64,000 bases of DNA from Echinococcus granulosus. Its lineage: Eukaryota > Platyhelminthes > Cestoda > Cyclophyllidea > Taeniidae. The notes beneath the pieces were generated by a model that saw nothing but the letters and a program-made list of their open reading frames with translations, had not been told where the DNA came from and ran no database searches. How positions within the stretch are numbered: position 1 is the first letter of the stretch; each line of letters opens with the position of its first letter. Of this stretch, positions 12,135 to 23,414 are shown piece after piece. Made by a program: the position numbers and the translations under genes. The stretch spans positions 2,028,058-2,092,057 of the forward strand of contig NW_020170385.1 of assembly GCF_000524195.1 (NCBI RefSeq), written 5' to 3'.

Positions 12135-15100
12135 GAATAGGAGAAATCTGACGATTAAAGAACCACACTGGTGCGTCATTTCAATATGGGTGACTGGGGT
12201 TAGTATTAATGGCCAAGAAAATTACATTCTCAATAAACTCCACCATAAAAAATAACACATATATTCGCAGAAAAAATATTCACAATAATTACGAGCAACA
12301 CGTAAACTAAGATAAATTTTGAAATAGCATTTGCGAAAAATGAGCCAAAAATACCCTTATTTTCTTCTAAGACTTGGCTAGACCATAGGCTAAATTAGTG
12401 ATTTAACGCAGAAACAAATAAAAATTGCGGACGAAAAATTCCAAAGGTTCTTATGGTTTACCTGTCCCTCGTCCTTCTCTCTTTGATTCTAATTGAAATT
12501 GTGGCTGAAATTTGTTTGATTTCCTCTGTAGTCCTCTTCAATAAATCAGGAAATTGAATATGGATGGTGGGACTGTGCATAATAGTGAATGTGGTTTTGC
12601 TCGACAAGTGGTGTTAAATTATTATTTTGTGGGAAACATAAGAAGGCAATAGGTTCCCCATTGATAGAGCAGATAACACTCACAATTCTTAAAATGCACG
12701 TTGTTTGGTGGAAAAAAAGATCAGATACATTTTACATGGCAAAGTAGCTAAAGCTGCGACACACTGCACGAGAATTTAAATACAAACGCACAGATAACAT
12801 CACTTTACACACTTGCACAAAAAAAGACAATAATTATGAAAAAAAAAAACAATCTGTATCTGAGAGATCTCCACACGCAGTGGACAAAACGGATACTAAC
12901 GACACGGGTCGACAGCTTTTTAGCAGTTATCTGAAAATTCTACTAAACCAGTCCCCAGATCACTTTCATTAGCGTATCCAAAAAGTGGAACAGGAACATC
13001 ATATCTTAAATTCCTGCTAATTACCTCCCGGAATCGACTAAAAGCAGTGGAACAGTATGGTACAGATTGGGTTTACGAAAAGGGAGTCACTCAATACATA
13101 CACTCTAGATATTACCAAAAGCTATCACACTAAGGAGAAACACACAATCAAGCACTAATAAGTGGATTTTAAACGCCCGACAGTCGCTTTAAGATAAACA
13201 TATTCAATGGGAACAATCCCAGGATAAAGCGACGTATTCTCGGCGTTGAACGTAGTGACAGCTCATATTGCAGACCAGACAGATTACACATAAAGTTATT
13301 AAAAGCAGAATTCAAATAATAAAACCACCCACAAGCTTGTAAAGTGGGCATCATTACTTTTCTTATAATTAGATCTACATTTACGCACTGTCTAAGTTAC
13401 TAGTAAAAGCTCTGTACCGCTGATATATCCAGCAATGCTTTTCAAAATACAAATTATTCCATGAAAGCCACTCACAGCGCCAAAACTTCATCGTAGGTGC
13501 GAAAAAATAATTAGGGTGACTATCTGGTAAAGGCTACGGATTCATACCTTAATAACTGCACGCTGCGACAAAGAGCAATTAACACCACGGTAAGTTTGGA
13601 TTGTTAATCAAGGTAACAGAAAAAATTCCTTCTTTGGATGTTTGCATGTTCGTACATAAACGGAGGCAAAATCATTTGTTTGCACCTCGAGGTTCAGAAG
13701 CCTATTAAAATTTGCGAATGTTGTGAGTTCGCCCTTTAAAAACAAACAAGTGATGAAAAACCTCATTTCAGACTGAAGATTCGCATGACTGCCCCGATGT
13801 AAAATGGAGTATTCTAAATCCGTTTTACACCCTGAACGACAAGCAGACTGCTCAACATAGGAAATTATAGAATGTAGCCTAACTCATGTCATTCAACTAA
13901 AAACTATGCATAAGTAGAATCGCAATGAGCAAACAAGCTTTTGCTAGCATACAGAACGTGCCTGAATAAAATGTGGAACTAATTCGATGAGGTATATCAT
14001 TGAACCAGACACGCAGAATGCAGGTATTTTTCAACAAATCAGGTGCCAGTTACTCGAGTTAGCACCTCGTGTGCAGTATAACATGGAAACGCGATAAAAC
14101 TCACCTACGGTAAGCTGGCAAGCCTCTGGACCTCTTAAACTACCCGCTTTCTGAACAGCGCACCATTACACCAGAATCGTTAGGAGCTGTAACATTAATT
14201 AACCTATTGGAAATACTCGGAGTTATATTTCTTTAGGGGAATTTCGAGCTGATCTGTGCTGGCATTTTTCCTTACAGGAGAAGTAGATTTCTAAATTTAT
14301 CTTACATTTGACGAGGATGACTATTTACCTTTTGAGTGCATTTGAAAAACAATTCTGACATATAATGTTCACAGAAAACATCATCAAGTGACAAAGTGTG
14401 GTAAACTTTTATAATTCACTCATATTTAATATCCCAAGCTATGGGCACTCGGTTTTTTCGAGACATTGCCTCCAATAAATGGCTTTAGTAAAATTAGCCC
14501 GAAATAAGGGATCGAACAAACAAATTCTGCTTACTTTTAGGAGTTGCGCCCTTATAATCCCCCAATACACCTTTAGACTCTCCACTGCATACAAAACCTT
14601 TTCACCCAAATACATCAATAAAAGTTGCTCCTCTAGGCATCCACACTGATGCCCACCGAGATGATATACGTGTCGAAAGGCATTTGCTGCTTGAAAGGCA
14701 TAGGTGGACAAACCCCCAAGATGCGAACACTCGATCCTCAATCGGCGTTTTCGCTATTGAATCTGGTATCCTACATACAAATTCGGATTATGCGACCAAA
14801 TAATTCTTTTTCAAGATATCCATGTGTGCTTTTTAGTGCCTTAGTCATCCGGTAGAAATGAGCGCTTTACCATTAGCGTACAGAAGAACTGTAAGGCTAC
14901 AAGTAAATGGGAAAGCTACGCCTCCTAAATAGTGATGAATTGTGCTCTCTAAGTCTTTCCTGAGGACGAAAGTAGACATACTACCAAGGCAGAATATGCA
15001 TTACTGGTGAACACAGGGGCTGAGACCTATTGACATGACCCCTAGGCCTTGTCACTTAGTGGAAATTCGAGTGCGGAGCCTGTAGTTCCAGAAAAACCAA

Positions 15101-16332
15101 AACAAAGCGTTAAACTGATTGTAGCACGTTGGTTGTTTAACCCTCGGTTCTAATGAAGGGCCTCTTTGTCTTGACTATTGCACCTCGCCGGGTAGGCTGG
15201 CCTTTGGGCCATGCCACTAGCCCTAATACCTTCTGTATGTCGGATATACATATTCCGCCTGAGTACTATGTCTTCTTTCGTCTTCAGGGAAGTCTCGGGG
15301 CTCTACACAGGTTGTCGTAATCATTATATGAAACTATTTGTTCTTGTAAGTGAATACAAACACTAAATATTTGCTATTTTGGATTGCTGATCCTTCAAAG
15401 ATTAATTTTTTGGTTTCAACTGAACCTGAAATTTGTATCGTTTCTGATGCTTGTGTAATCTGTATGCATATTTATCAATCAGTGGAATGATTAGTCTACT
15501 GATTTTTAGCCTTTCCCAAGTACAAAGCAGATATTTTTTTGCTGACCGATTAAAGCGAAGCAAGATCTTCGCCTCAATTTACAGTTGCCATTTTGGTAAT
15601 CTCGAAATTTTCCCTGTATTAAAATGTGAGCTTGATGCAGCAGCAGTTAAATTCTAGGAATATAAAAGTTCATGCAAGCCATATGATGTTTCGGGTATGT
15701 AAATTTAGTAATGATGTTGACATCAAATTAAAATAAATTACCTTATGCGAAAAGTTAAAACCACTTTCTTTTCAACGAAATGGCTAAGCCTCAAAGTTAG
15801 CTGTAGAACATTGATGCTCATCATATCTCACTGAATCAATTTGTATTCTATATGGCATTTTATTTACCTAAACATTAAATATTCATGGATCATAGTGAGT
15901 TGCGACTCATTGCAGCATTAATTGCATTTCCAATGTATGGCGTCATAGCTGATTTTCTTACAGAGAAAAATTTAAGCCCGCTGCTTATTCTACACCACAA
16001 ACTAAAAGCGTATTAGCTAGCGCTGTTGCAAATATAGGAAATGCCTTGATGGTGCCAAATCGCACAAATTATCGTGCTACCTGAGAAATAGCCGTAGAAG
16101 GCAACGAGGTGCTTGCTAAGGGACTGGACCTAAGCGTTTGCACGATCTCTCTGCACAATGGGTGGAGTGACGAAGGACGTACTTATTGTAGGGCGAGACT
16201 CACCGGTCTCCTCTACCCCGTTCCTAGTGTTCCTAGAACAGCCCGGTTGATTTGATTTTGACATCTTTATTAAGGGGGAAAGATCAGGAGGAAAAGTACA
16301 ATGTTTAGGGAGGGGAAGAACCGCAATCTCAA
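12135..16332. other. 4.2 kb gene-poor stretch
   Basis: AT-rich DNA without a recognisable gene. It may contain the TMEM120 promoter and a 5' UTR exon near 12.46-12.51 kb. The open frame at 14439-14741 (-) and others of 60-100 codons are within chance expectation. No tandem repeat, inverted repeat or transposon protein was seen. Confidence 0.5.
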
Positions 16333-16390
16333 CTAGGCACGGAAGGCGATGACCCTCTCACCAGATTCGAATTTCCAGGTTGCCTCCTCC
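16333..16390 (-). CDS. Candidate terminal exon, product unknown
   Basis: On the minus strand a pyrimidine-rich acceptor (ACCTTTCAG) is followed by an open frame reading EEATWKFESGERVIAFRA and then TAG. It might be the last exon of the gene suggested at 18.7-19.1 kb on the same strand, but the exons between could not be chained with confidence. The reverse strand over the same bases is also open between an AG and a GT, so strand and reality are both uncertain. No family is recognised. Confidence 0.2.
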
Positions 16391-18749
16391 CTGAAAGGTA
16401 CATTAAAACAACATAAGTATTACGTTATATTCTTGCTGAACAAACCAACTCTATGTAGCTACTTTAACATGACTCGATGATAATGTTCAAATACCATACT
16501 TTTTGCGCAGATTAATGTTGTTTCAAATTCTACTGCTCCTACTCAAAGCTTCCCAAAATTATCCATAAGGAGCATAAGGTTCTTAGTGTTGCCCTTTTTT
16601 TAACACCACTATTGTCTTGTGCAAAGGGCATTTCTGGCGTCGGTACAAGGCTCCACTGAGGTGCGAACTGCTTAATTGGGCCACATTCATCTAATTCAAA
16701 CCTATTTCCATGTCGTAGCACCAAGTCACATTACATGGTAAAATAATTGTTTATTTGTCAGTGCTGCAGTCTTTCCAGCGAAACGCGTCATTCTGGGGGC
16801 CAAACAACAGTTTTTATAGGGCTATTTTTTAATACGCTGAATGTGGCAAAGGTGATAGCATGCCTCCAGACCCGAGACGGGACTCGTGGTGCTCAAAATT
16901 AGGAAGTGAACCCTTTAAAATGTTTAAGTGGCAAATCAATCTGGCGGTCAATGTTTAACCAGGTACCCCTTTGTTAAGTAAACCTAGCTCGTACATGTTC
17001 AGTATTTGATTTTGACATCAAAATGCAGCCTATGTCATCTTGCTTATTCGTCATTTTAATTATTTGTTCGTGCAAGTATTTACTTTTAGATTTATTTTTT
17101 GCTTTATACACCTTACACATTGAGAATGAATGGAAGCGCCACCATATAAAAATAAACGAAAGCTAAAGTAAGCACGTATTTTTCGACTCCGGAGAAGTTA
17201 ATGTGAGAATAATCAGAAAAAATTGCTCTATTCAACCTTATTTACATAATTAGGATACTGCGATTGTTTGGCGAAATTAAGAGAATTTGGCTTTTACGTC
17301 TGGCCGCGTATTGGTTTCAAACTGGGAGGCGACGCATTACAGTCATCATAGCATAAATAGATCCTTAGTCGTGTTTTTATAAATAAAACGCTGCTAGTCT
17401 CTGTGGAATGAAATTCCCTACTTTTTGCTTATTAAACGGTGGGCGCACATATTTAGAGTGAAAGTCTGTACTGTATAGCCAAAAGCACATTTTAGCAAAT
17501 GCAACCTTCCTTTTAGGCAGCTGTAATTCAGCGAGAGTTTCACCGCACAATTGCCCTTAAGTTTTTAGCAAATAGCTTAGCACAATTTCTCCAGCCGAGA
17601 CAAACTCCAATCACTTAACTAAAATGGCACTTGAAATCGCCTTTTTCAATTGTAGCAAGAATTCATGAATTCCTGCGAATTTTAGGACCACTAAAAGGTA
17701 AGGTAATCTGCAAATAATACGGCTTTGCAGGTAGTTAGTTAACACCTGGAATAAAATAGTGCCAATTTTATAGGAATGCCAATAGTTTAATCTATAAAAT
17801 ATACATTTCGAATATAAATTTAATCAGTTTCGGTTTTCTCTAGAACGACAGCCCCACTTTAAACATAAAGACCTTTTTTATCTCCACCACAGTGTCACAA
17901 CTAAGTGTGAAGTTACCCCGCTCCCATTTGTGTTAACGTCATATGCATTCCAATTTCAATAAAACATTGGTTTTTTGTAAACAATAGTAAGTAAGCAACG
18001 ACAACTATGAGTGTTGTCATTTTTTAATGCGATGAAACATTTCACCAAATGATGCATTTAATCAACTGGACATCGGTATATCCTACTGAGGCGTCACCAA
18101 TTCATCAACTCCGACTCTTTAAAATAGGCCTTCAAGCGCACTTAATCGACCCCATTTACTATCCGCTGACGAAGGACGGCAAATTAATTTTTATTTTCTA
18201 TAGAGATGTCAGTAACAACAGAAAAAAACCAATGAATAAGCTTAATTCGATAGTCTTTGAATTTTAGTGTTTTGGATTTTGGTAAATGGAGCCGGATGGT
18301 TTGTGCGCTCAAGGAAAGTAAAGCGAAGTGGAAGCGGTCTCAAAAATGTCGCAATCAAAATAGCAGGACTTACTAAAACATAACGTCACCCTAGGGCTAA
18401 GTACCTCAATCCCCCTGTAGGAAACTGTAAAAGCAGGTGTCTTGAGCAGTGGCCCAAACATCAAATTTATTAGCTGTCGGTGATCGGTCAGTTTCCAGTC
18501 AAATCTAATTCATATTTTACGTGGACAGACCTCTATTAGAATTACGTATTTGTTATCAAGCACCGTTGCGAGGGAAAGCAGATAATGAAAGAAGAGGGCT
18601 TTGGTGGAGTGAAGTACTTGAAACATTCACACATTTACATTTGTGCATTACAGTGCGCACTGCATTACTTGGCTTAACCTTAGTGAACTCATTATATTGC
18701 CAATGGGAAAATGAGAAATCAGAGGCTTAATCACTTCTCAATAGCTCAC
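16391..18749. other. Gene-poor stretch, possible minus-strand micro-exons
   Basis: No supported gene. If the neighbouring minus-strand candidates belong to one gene, this is its intronic part. Possible tiny exons flanked by AG/GT occur near 17295-17320 and 18395-18425, but at that length chance matches are expected. Confidence 0.4.
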
Positions 18750-19068
18750 TTCCGTCATTATTGCCATGACTGGCCTCGCTATCGCTCAACTTTTGGATGG
18801 CACCAAGAAGTACTTTTGCCAAAGTGAAAACATTTGCCTTCACCACATTAGCCCTATATCGCAGAATAATCTGCAAGGCAGTGCGTGGGTACTCTGAAGT
18901 ATTTTAGGCCAATACAGGGAAGTGAGGCAGCAGAATTTCCAGACCACCATCCTCACCCTTCTCTTGCTGATTTGTCAGAGGAGAGTTGAGAAGTAAAATC
19001 GCACTCCCCTTCGTTTTGTGTACAATCAAAGGTGGATATTTCACATGGACCAATCCAAAGGATACGAT
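18750..19068 (-). CDS. Candidate two-exon fragment of an unknown protein
   Basis: Two minus-strand segments join across a 45 bp GT...TTGCAG intron (18871-18915). The first, from about 19068 to 18916, reads through VKYPPLIVHKTKGSAILLLN and GLEILLPHFP. The second, 18870-18750, reads IILRYRANVVKANVFTLAKV and ends at a GTGAGC donor. Without the intron a TAA stop interrupts an otherwise continuous frame, so it could also be a decaying pseudogene. The hydrophobic, helix-like composition looks protein-like but no family is recognised. A second frame over the first segment is also open from an ATG at 19077. Low confidence. Confidence 0.25.
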
Positions 19069-21314
19069 ACTCAGTCATGACACAATGTTCGAATTACGAC
19101 TGAAGAATCTAAAATAACTAATTGTGGCATTCAAATTTAATAAATCGATGGCTACGACGTTTTTTGGTACGGTGATGGCAAAAGGTCTTGGTTTATTTGT
19201 CGGAATCCCAAACTGGCTTCGAAATCAAAAGGTGGAAAGGAAATTAACCGAAGTCTAGTAGTGCAGATTCGGTTATGTGGACGTAATGACATTCAAAGAA
19301 CCATTACCTGTTCAAATTCAATATTTTTGCAAAGGAATTACTGTTTTTCAAGATCTTTGTTTCCGTAATTTTGTTTCTCTAATTCACTTTGTTAAAGCTA
19401 ACTGCGCAATTCCTCAAAACGAAGTGATGCAACACCTCAAAATGCAAAATGCTTCTCCCGACTGCGTCCGTCATTTGCTTGAGATCCTAAAAACTATGCC
19501 CACAATCGGGTGTTTATTTATTATTAGGCTAAAATAGGCTGCAAGGTCAACAACGAGGTGCCGCCTTCCTACTCTCACATCAAAGAACCTAATTGAATTT
19601 CAGAAGTATTTTGTAGAATGGCCTCCCAAAATGGAAGTTACGAAAATGAAGTGAAAACTCCTGTGGGTTACAAATTAACAGGAAATCCATTTAATAACAA
19701 TTTATGGTGACAGTGAGATAGTTAAATCCACTGATGTTTGAGCATAAACGTGAGTTTCTTTCTTGGTCTATGCTATTCCGATACTCATCTATTCCACTAC
19801 TGTCTTACGGTGTCTTTTATGAGAGGACCTTTTAATTCTACGCATAAATTGTCAAACGGCAGTTTGAATGCTAAAATGAGTCAACACAGAGCATTTACCT
19901 TTGATTTAAGGGTCATTGTGCAGAATTTGAAAACTGGCACTCTCCACTACCGATACAAAATCGCTACTTTGCTACTTCTGCACGGGCTATTTTGGCCATC
20001 GTGATAAAATTTTGAGATTGGAAGGCTTTAATGGCTGTTTCGTAGGTAAGCAAATTGTCTCACCACAATGGGTGCACAAATCCAAAAGAGCCATATAAAA
20101 CCTCACTTGATGACCGGAGGAGATAAATTGCCTACTTGATGTCATAGTAACTTCGGCAGTGTATAAAGGTCAGTGCACGAACGTTTAGTCATGGTTTTGT
20201 GGCAAAATATGTGTTTGTTTCTCTAATCTAGTTGACTTGGGAAGGTTCAAGAGGATTTTCGTATTCATATGTAGTTTTCGTTTTAAATGGAAAAAATAGT
20301 CAGTGATACATTGGTAATATACTGTACTAGAACAACTGTCGGGTGTGTAGTGTAGCAAATATCCCAGAGGGACGCTTATGTTTCTACGACACCGAGCCAT
20401 GTATAAGACGAATACCCTGAAATGGCTGCATACGGGCATGTCATTGAGATGCAATGGTTAGGTGCTTGAATGACGAATCATCTTTAAACGTTCCCATTTC
20501 TTTGTTGATTCTCCTAATTTTTCTGCGTAAAATGCTTCAAACGCCCTAAAATCGTTTCTCATTTGCATGAATGCTACAAAACTGTAAAGTAGTTATTCTG
20601 GAAGTTGTGCCACCTTTAAAACTTGCAGTTGGTACGCATGTTTCAAGTGTAAAAGATGTAATGTTCTACTTAACACGCAATCTTTTTGCAATTTCGACAT
20701 AAGCCGCCATGGAAGAATAATTGCGTCCCATTTTTTCCCCGTAAAATTTTAGAGGTCTGTTAGTTGATCGTTTTGTAGGATCCGAGTTTGATGCTGGATT
20801 TTTGGGGATTCGTCCGAAAAATTCAGATGTATTTTATTTTTCAAGTGCGCTATATCACTTTTCACTGCATAGCAAAATGGGCATCCAGCCGCATTCTATA
20901 AAGCAAACATTAATAAGAAGTCCGTGCGCCTGCTATGCTTTCTGGCGTAGAACTGTAGCCCCAGACTACTTGGAGGTAATAAGAATTAAAACGGTTCGTG
21001 CAAGATGGTAACGCACTTCAACTTAATGAATAGCAAAAAAGAGGCTAAAAAAATCACCAATCTTTTTCATCAATTACTTGATTTTGCTAAGATTTACATC
21101 TCCTTCATTCCTATCACAAATTGCAAACAAGGCAATTATTAGCCCGAAAGTGGACTCAAAATTAAGTTGATCGACAAATGAGATATGACAGGAAACCAAT
21201 GAACTCGATGATTTCGCTATTATAGCCCAGGTTCTTTTTCATTTTTAAAGTATAAAAGATGCTTGCATTTTTGCTGGAAAGTTATTGTTCAATCTGTTCC
21301 ATCCCATTGTTCAG
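19069..21314. other. Gene-poor stretch
   Basis: No supported gene. A plus-strand frame at about 19280-19530 is open for some 80 codons and is followed by a T-rich acceptor at 19530, but the joined reading soon meets a stop. The plus-strand open frame at 20802-21011 ends near a possible GTAATA donor. All are compatible with chance. Confidence 0.4.
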
Positions 21315-21654
21315 AGGACAAATAAATGAAGCATTAAAGGCTTGCATGTCTGAATACAAGGCGTTCCATTCCAAGTCATTAGGAACTCTATTCAGATTGA
21401 TGGCTTTTTTTGGGTAAGTACCGTGTTTCTTTGGACAAATAGCGATTTTAATGCCGGAAATGATTCGCTTTTTGTGACATCCGATTGCATAGATCTTCTC
21501 CGCATTCAGGTGATTTTTTATACTTTCACATTCTGGAACCTAGGTGTAGGAAAGAAATATAGCGAGAAGAGCCTGGAACTATTTTTGTCCCATGGCACGA
21601 AGACATGCAAATAGCAGTCGGAACATTCACATGCAACAATTCCAGTTTCAATAG
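21315..21654 (+). CDS. Candidate 3' end of a small-exon gene, product unknown
   Basis: Three plus-strand segments join in phase: 21315-21413 (acceptor CCATTGTTCAG, donor GGGTAAGT), 21443-21509, and 21550-21654 ending in TAG. The introns are 29 and 40 bp, matching the short introns of the recognised genes. The reading includes INEALKACMSEYKAFHSKSL and SDCIDLLRIQ. No domain or family is recognised and no upstream exon was fixed, although an acceptor near 20870 opens onto a possible one. The good splice sites raise this above background, but with introns this short many false chains are possible. Confidence 0.25.
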
Positions 21655-22157
21655 AAATTTGCGATTCTAACATTCTCTTCGGGTAAAAATGACATCAGCC
21701 AATTAGATAAACTTTTTGAAGAAGGTGCGTGCAAATGCAGCCACACTTAACTGCCATTTGCACGAATTGGGACGTGTAAAACTTAGTGGAGCAAGCCAGA
21801 CTCGAACGTGCTTTTGCGCGTTTTAAGAAAGCACCACTGTTTGGGTGTGAAAACCATTAATAAATCTGATGAAATGTAGATTTTGGGGTAATTATTTTTT
21901 TTTGCTTATCAGACGCCTTTGAATGGAATATTGAAAGCGCGAGTGTGCCGGGTCCGCCAATTTGAAAATACAATGTATTGGGTTACGGCAAAATTTACTT
22001 TAATATGGTGAAAAAGATGCTGAATATGTACAATCAAATTATCTCGAAGTTTCTAAATTTTAAATATTCAAGTGCTTTATGAGTTTAAATGCGGAATCAT
22101 TTTAGTATATCCTTAACTATAAATGTTGAGACACTTTCGTTCTATTTACTAAATACT
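21655..22157. other. Spacer, no gene seen
   Basis: AT-rich, without open frames of note or repeats. Confidence 0.5.
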
Positions 22158-22335
22158 TTATTTATTTCTTAATGCATCAAGCAAGTCGCTTGGCTTTTTG
22201 CAAGAGAGCAGGTTGAACTTACGTTCCAGGCGATTTTCCCCATAGATACCACTTTGAGTACTAAACTTGATTAATCTATCTAACCATGAAGTAGCACCTT
22301 CCAGCGCGGTAATTCGGTCTGTAATGGTCGCCTTC
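22158..22335 (-). CDS. Candidate terminal exon, product unknown
   Basis: On the minus strand an acceptor GTGTTTCAG opens a frame of 58 residues ending in TAA. It includes ATITDRITALEGATSWLDRL and NLLSCKKPSDLLDALRNK and looks helical, like a coiled-coil end. Further up the same strand, around 22.75-23.03 kb, small open segments (one starting MELSNGNKMAKCSE) lie between splice-like dinucleotides. Together they would form a short gene leaving the same CCAAT-rich region that serves the 23.4 kb gene on the other strand. The chain is not certain and no family is recognised. Confidence 0.25.
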
Positions 22336-23149
22336 CTGAAACACCATCTAGTTGTATGGCCATTTCAAGTTGCTTTTGTCATAGCAGATTACTGGGGCGT
22401 TACGTGAGTAGTCGGTGTTGGTAGTTTCATGAAATTTGGTATAAAAGAGTAGATTTACACTAAGCAGTACAAAAATTAGGATGCGACATATCCTGCCAAA
22501 TCCCGTTTCCATGCGCAATGCCGTCACACACAGTTTGCATGCAGTATCATTACCACCAATGGTGCTGCTAAGACACGCATACGTAATTCCAGGTAAAGCA
22601 TTAAAATTTCGTGCATTAACTAGAGTTCCATTTTACGTGCGTTCTTTTGAAACGGGATTATGAGGATAAAGCTAAAAAGTTTTGATTACACTCCCAGTTT
22701 TGCACTGTCGTTCCTGGCCTCATTCGCACAGCATCAGTGCTTTAAACGCAGCGTCCTAGCATGCATTCTCAATTTCTACAATTACACATTCTTCTTTACA
22801 AAAATTCTGAAAGAGACAAACTGTATTTCCGATTACTAACCTGGAATAAGCTTACCACCGTTACAAATATGCATTTTTTGCAGCATCATGCCTTATAGTT
22901 TTGGTTCATATTTACCATTGAATTTGCGGAATTGCAGTTTCTCTACGGTATACGACTGGTCTATGTATTAGTCTCATTTAACACATTCACTACATTTGGC
23001 CATTTTATTGCCATTACTTAACTCCATCTGGCTTTATTCTTCTTATTCTGCATGTTTCCGAAACCTGAGACTAACCTTTTCCAGTTTTCCTAGACCGAAT
23101 AGTGGGCAATGCCTTGCTTAAGTCGGACGTGTGCGAACGCCTACTTTTT
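22336..23149. other. Spacer or body of a possible minus-strand gene
   Basis: Contains the small minus-strand segments mentioned for the candidate exon at 22158-22335, and a 60-codon plus-strand open frame (22481-22663) of no obvious meaning. No repeat was seen. Confidence 0.35.
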
Positions 23150-23414
23150 CCAATCAATTCACCAATAGCCCTCGCATCCCATTGGTCCGCGCAGTCTGTC
23201 ATGAGCACGAAAGAGTAAAATGATTGGCTCGCGCGGCTCGTGTACACGCTGCAGTGAGAATGGCTTCTAGCCGAGAAATCCCGCGTTATGAAAGTTCAAC
23301 TTGGCGCAAAATTGGGTATTGATCGCGTCTCCTCTCCGGAGCCCATATTAACACCTCCTTTTATACATTTATTCACCCAGTCAATACCCTTTTGATTACC
23401 TAGGACTGAAGATA
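23150..23414. promoter_or_regulatory. CpG- and CCAAT-rich promoter with 5' UTR acceptor
   Basis: CCAAT boxes lie at 23150 and 23162 on the plus strand, and inverted copies (ATTGG) at 23181, 23223 and 23311. CG dinucleotides cluster at 23176-23290 in otherwise AT-rich DNA, and TTGGCGC at 23301 resembles an E2F site. The pattern is typical of a TATA-less, NF-Y-driven housekeeping promoter and could be bidirectional. TTTTGATTACCTAG at about 23390-23403 looks like a splice acceptor just before the ATG at 23415, so the 5' UTR is probably spliced. Confidence 0.55.
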
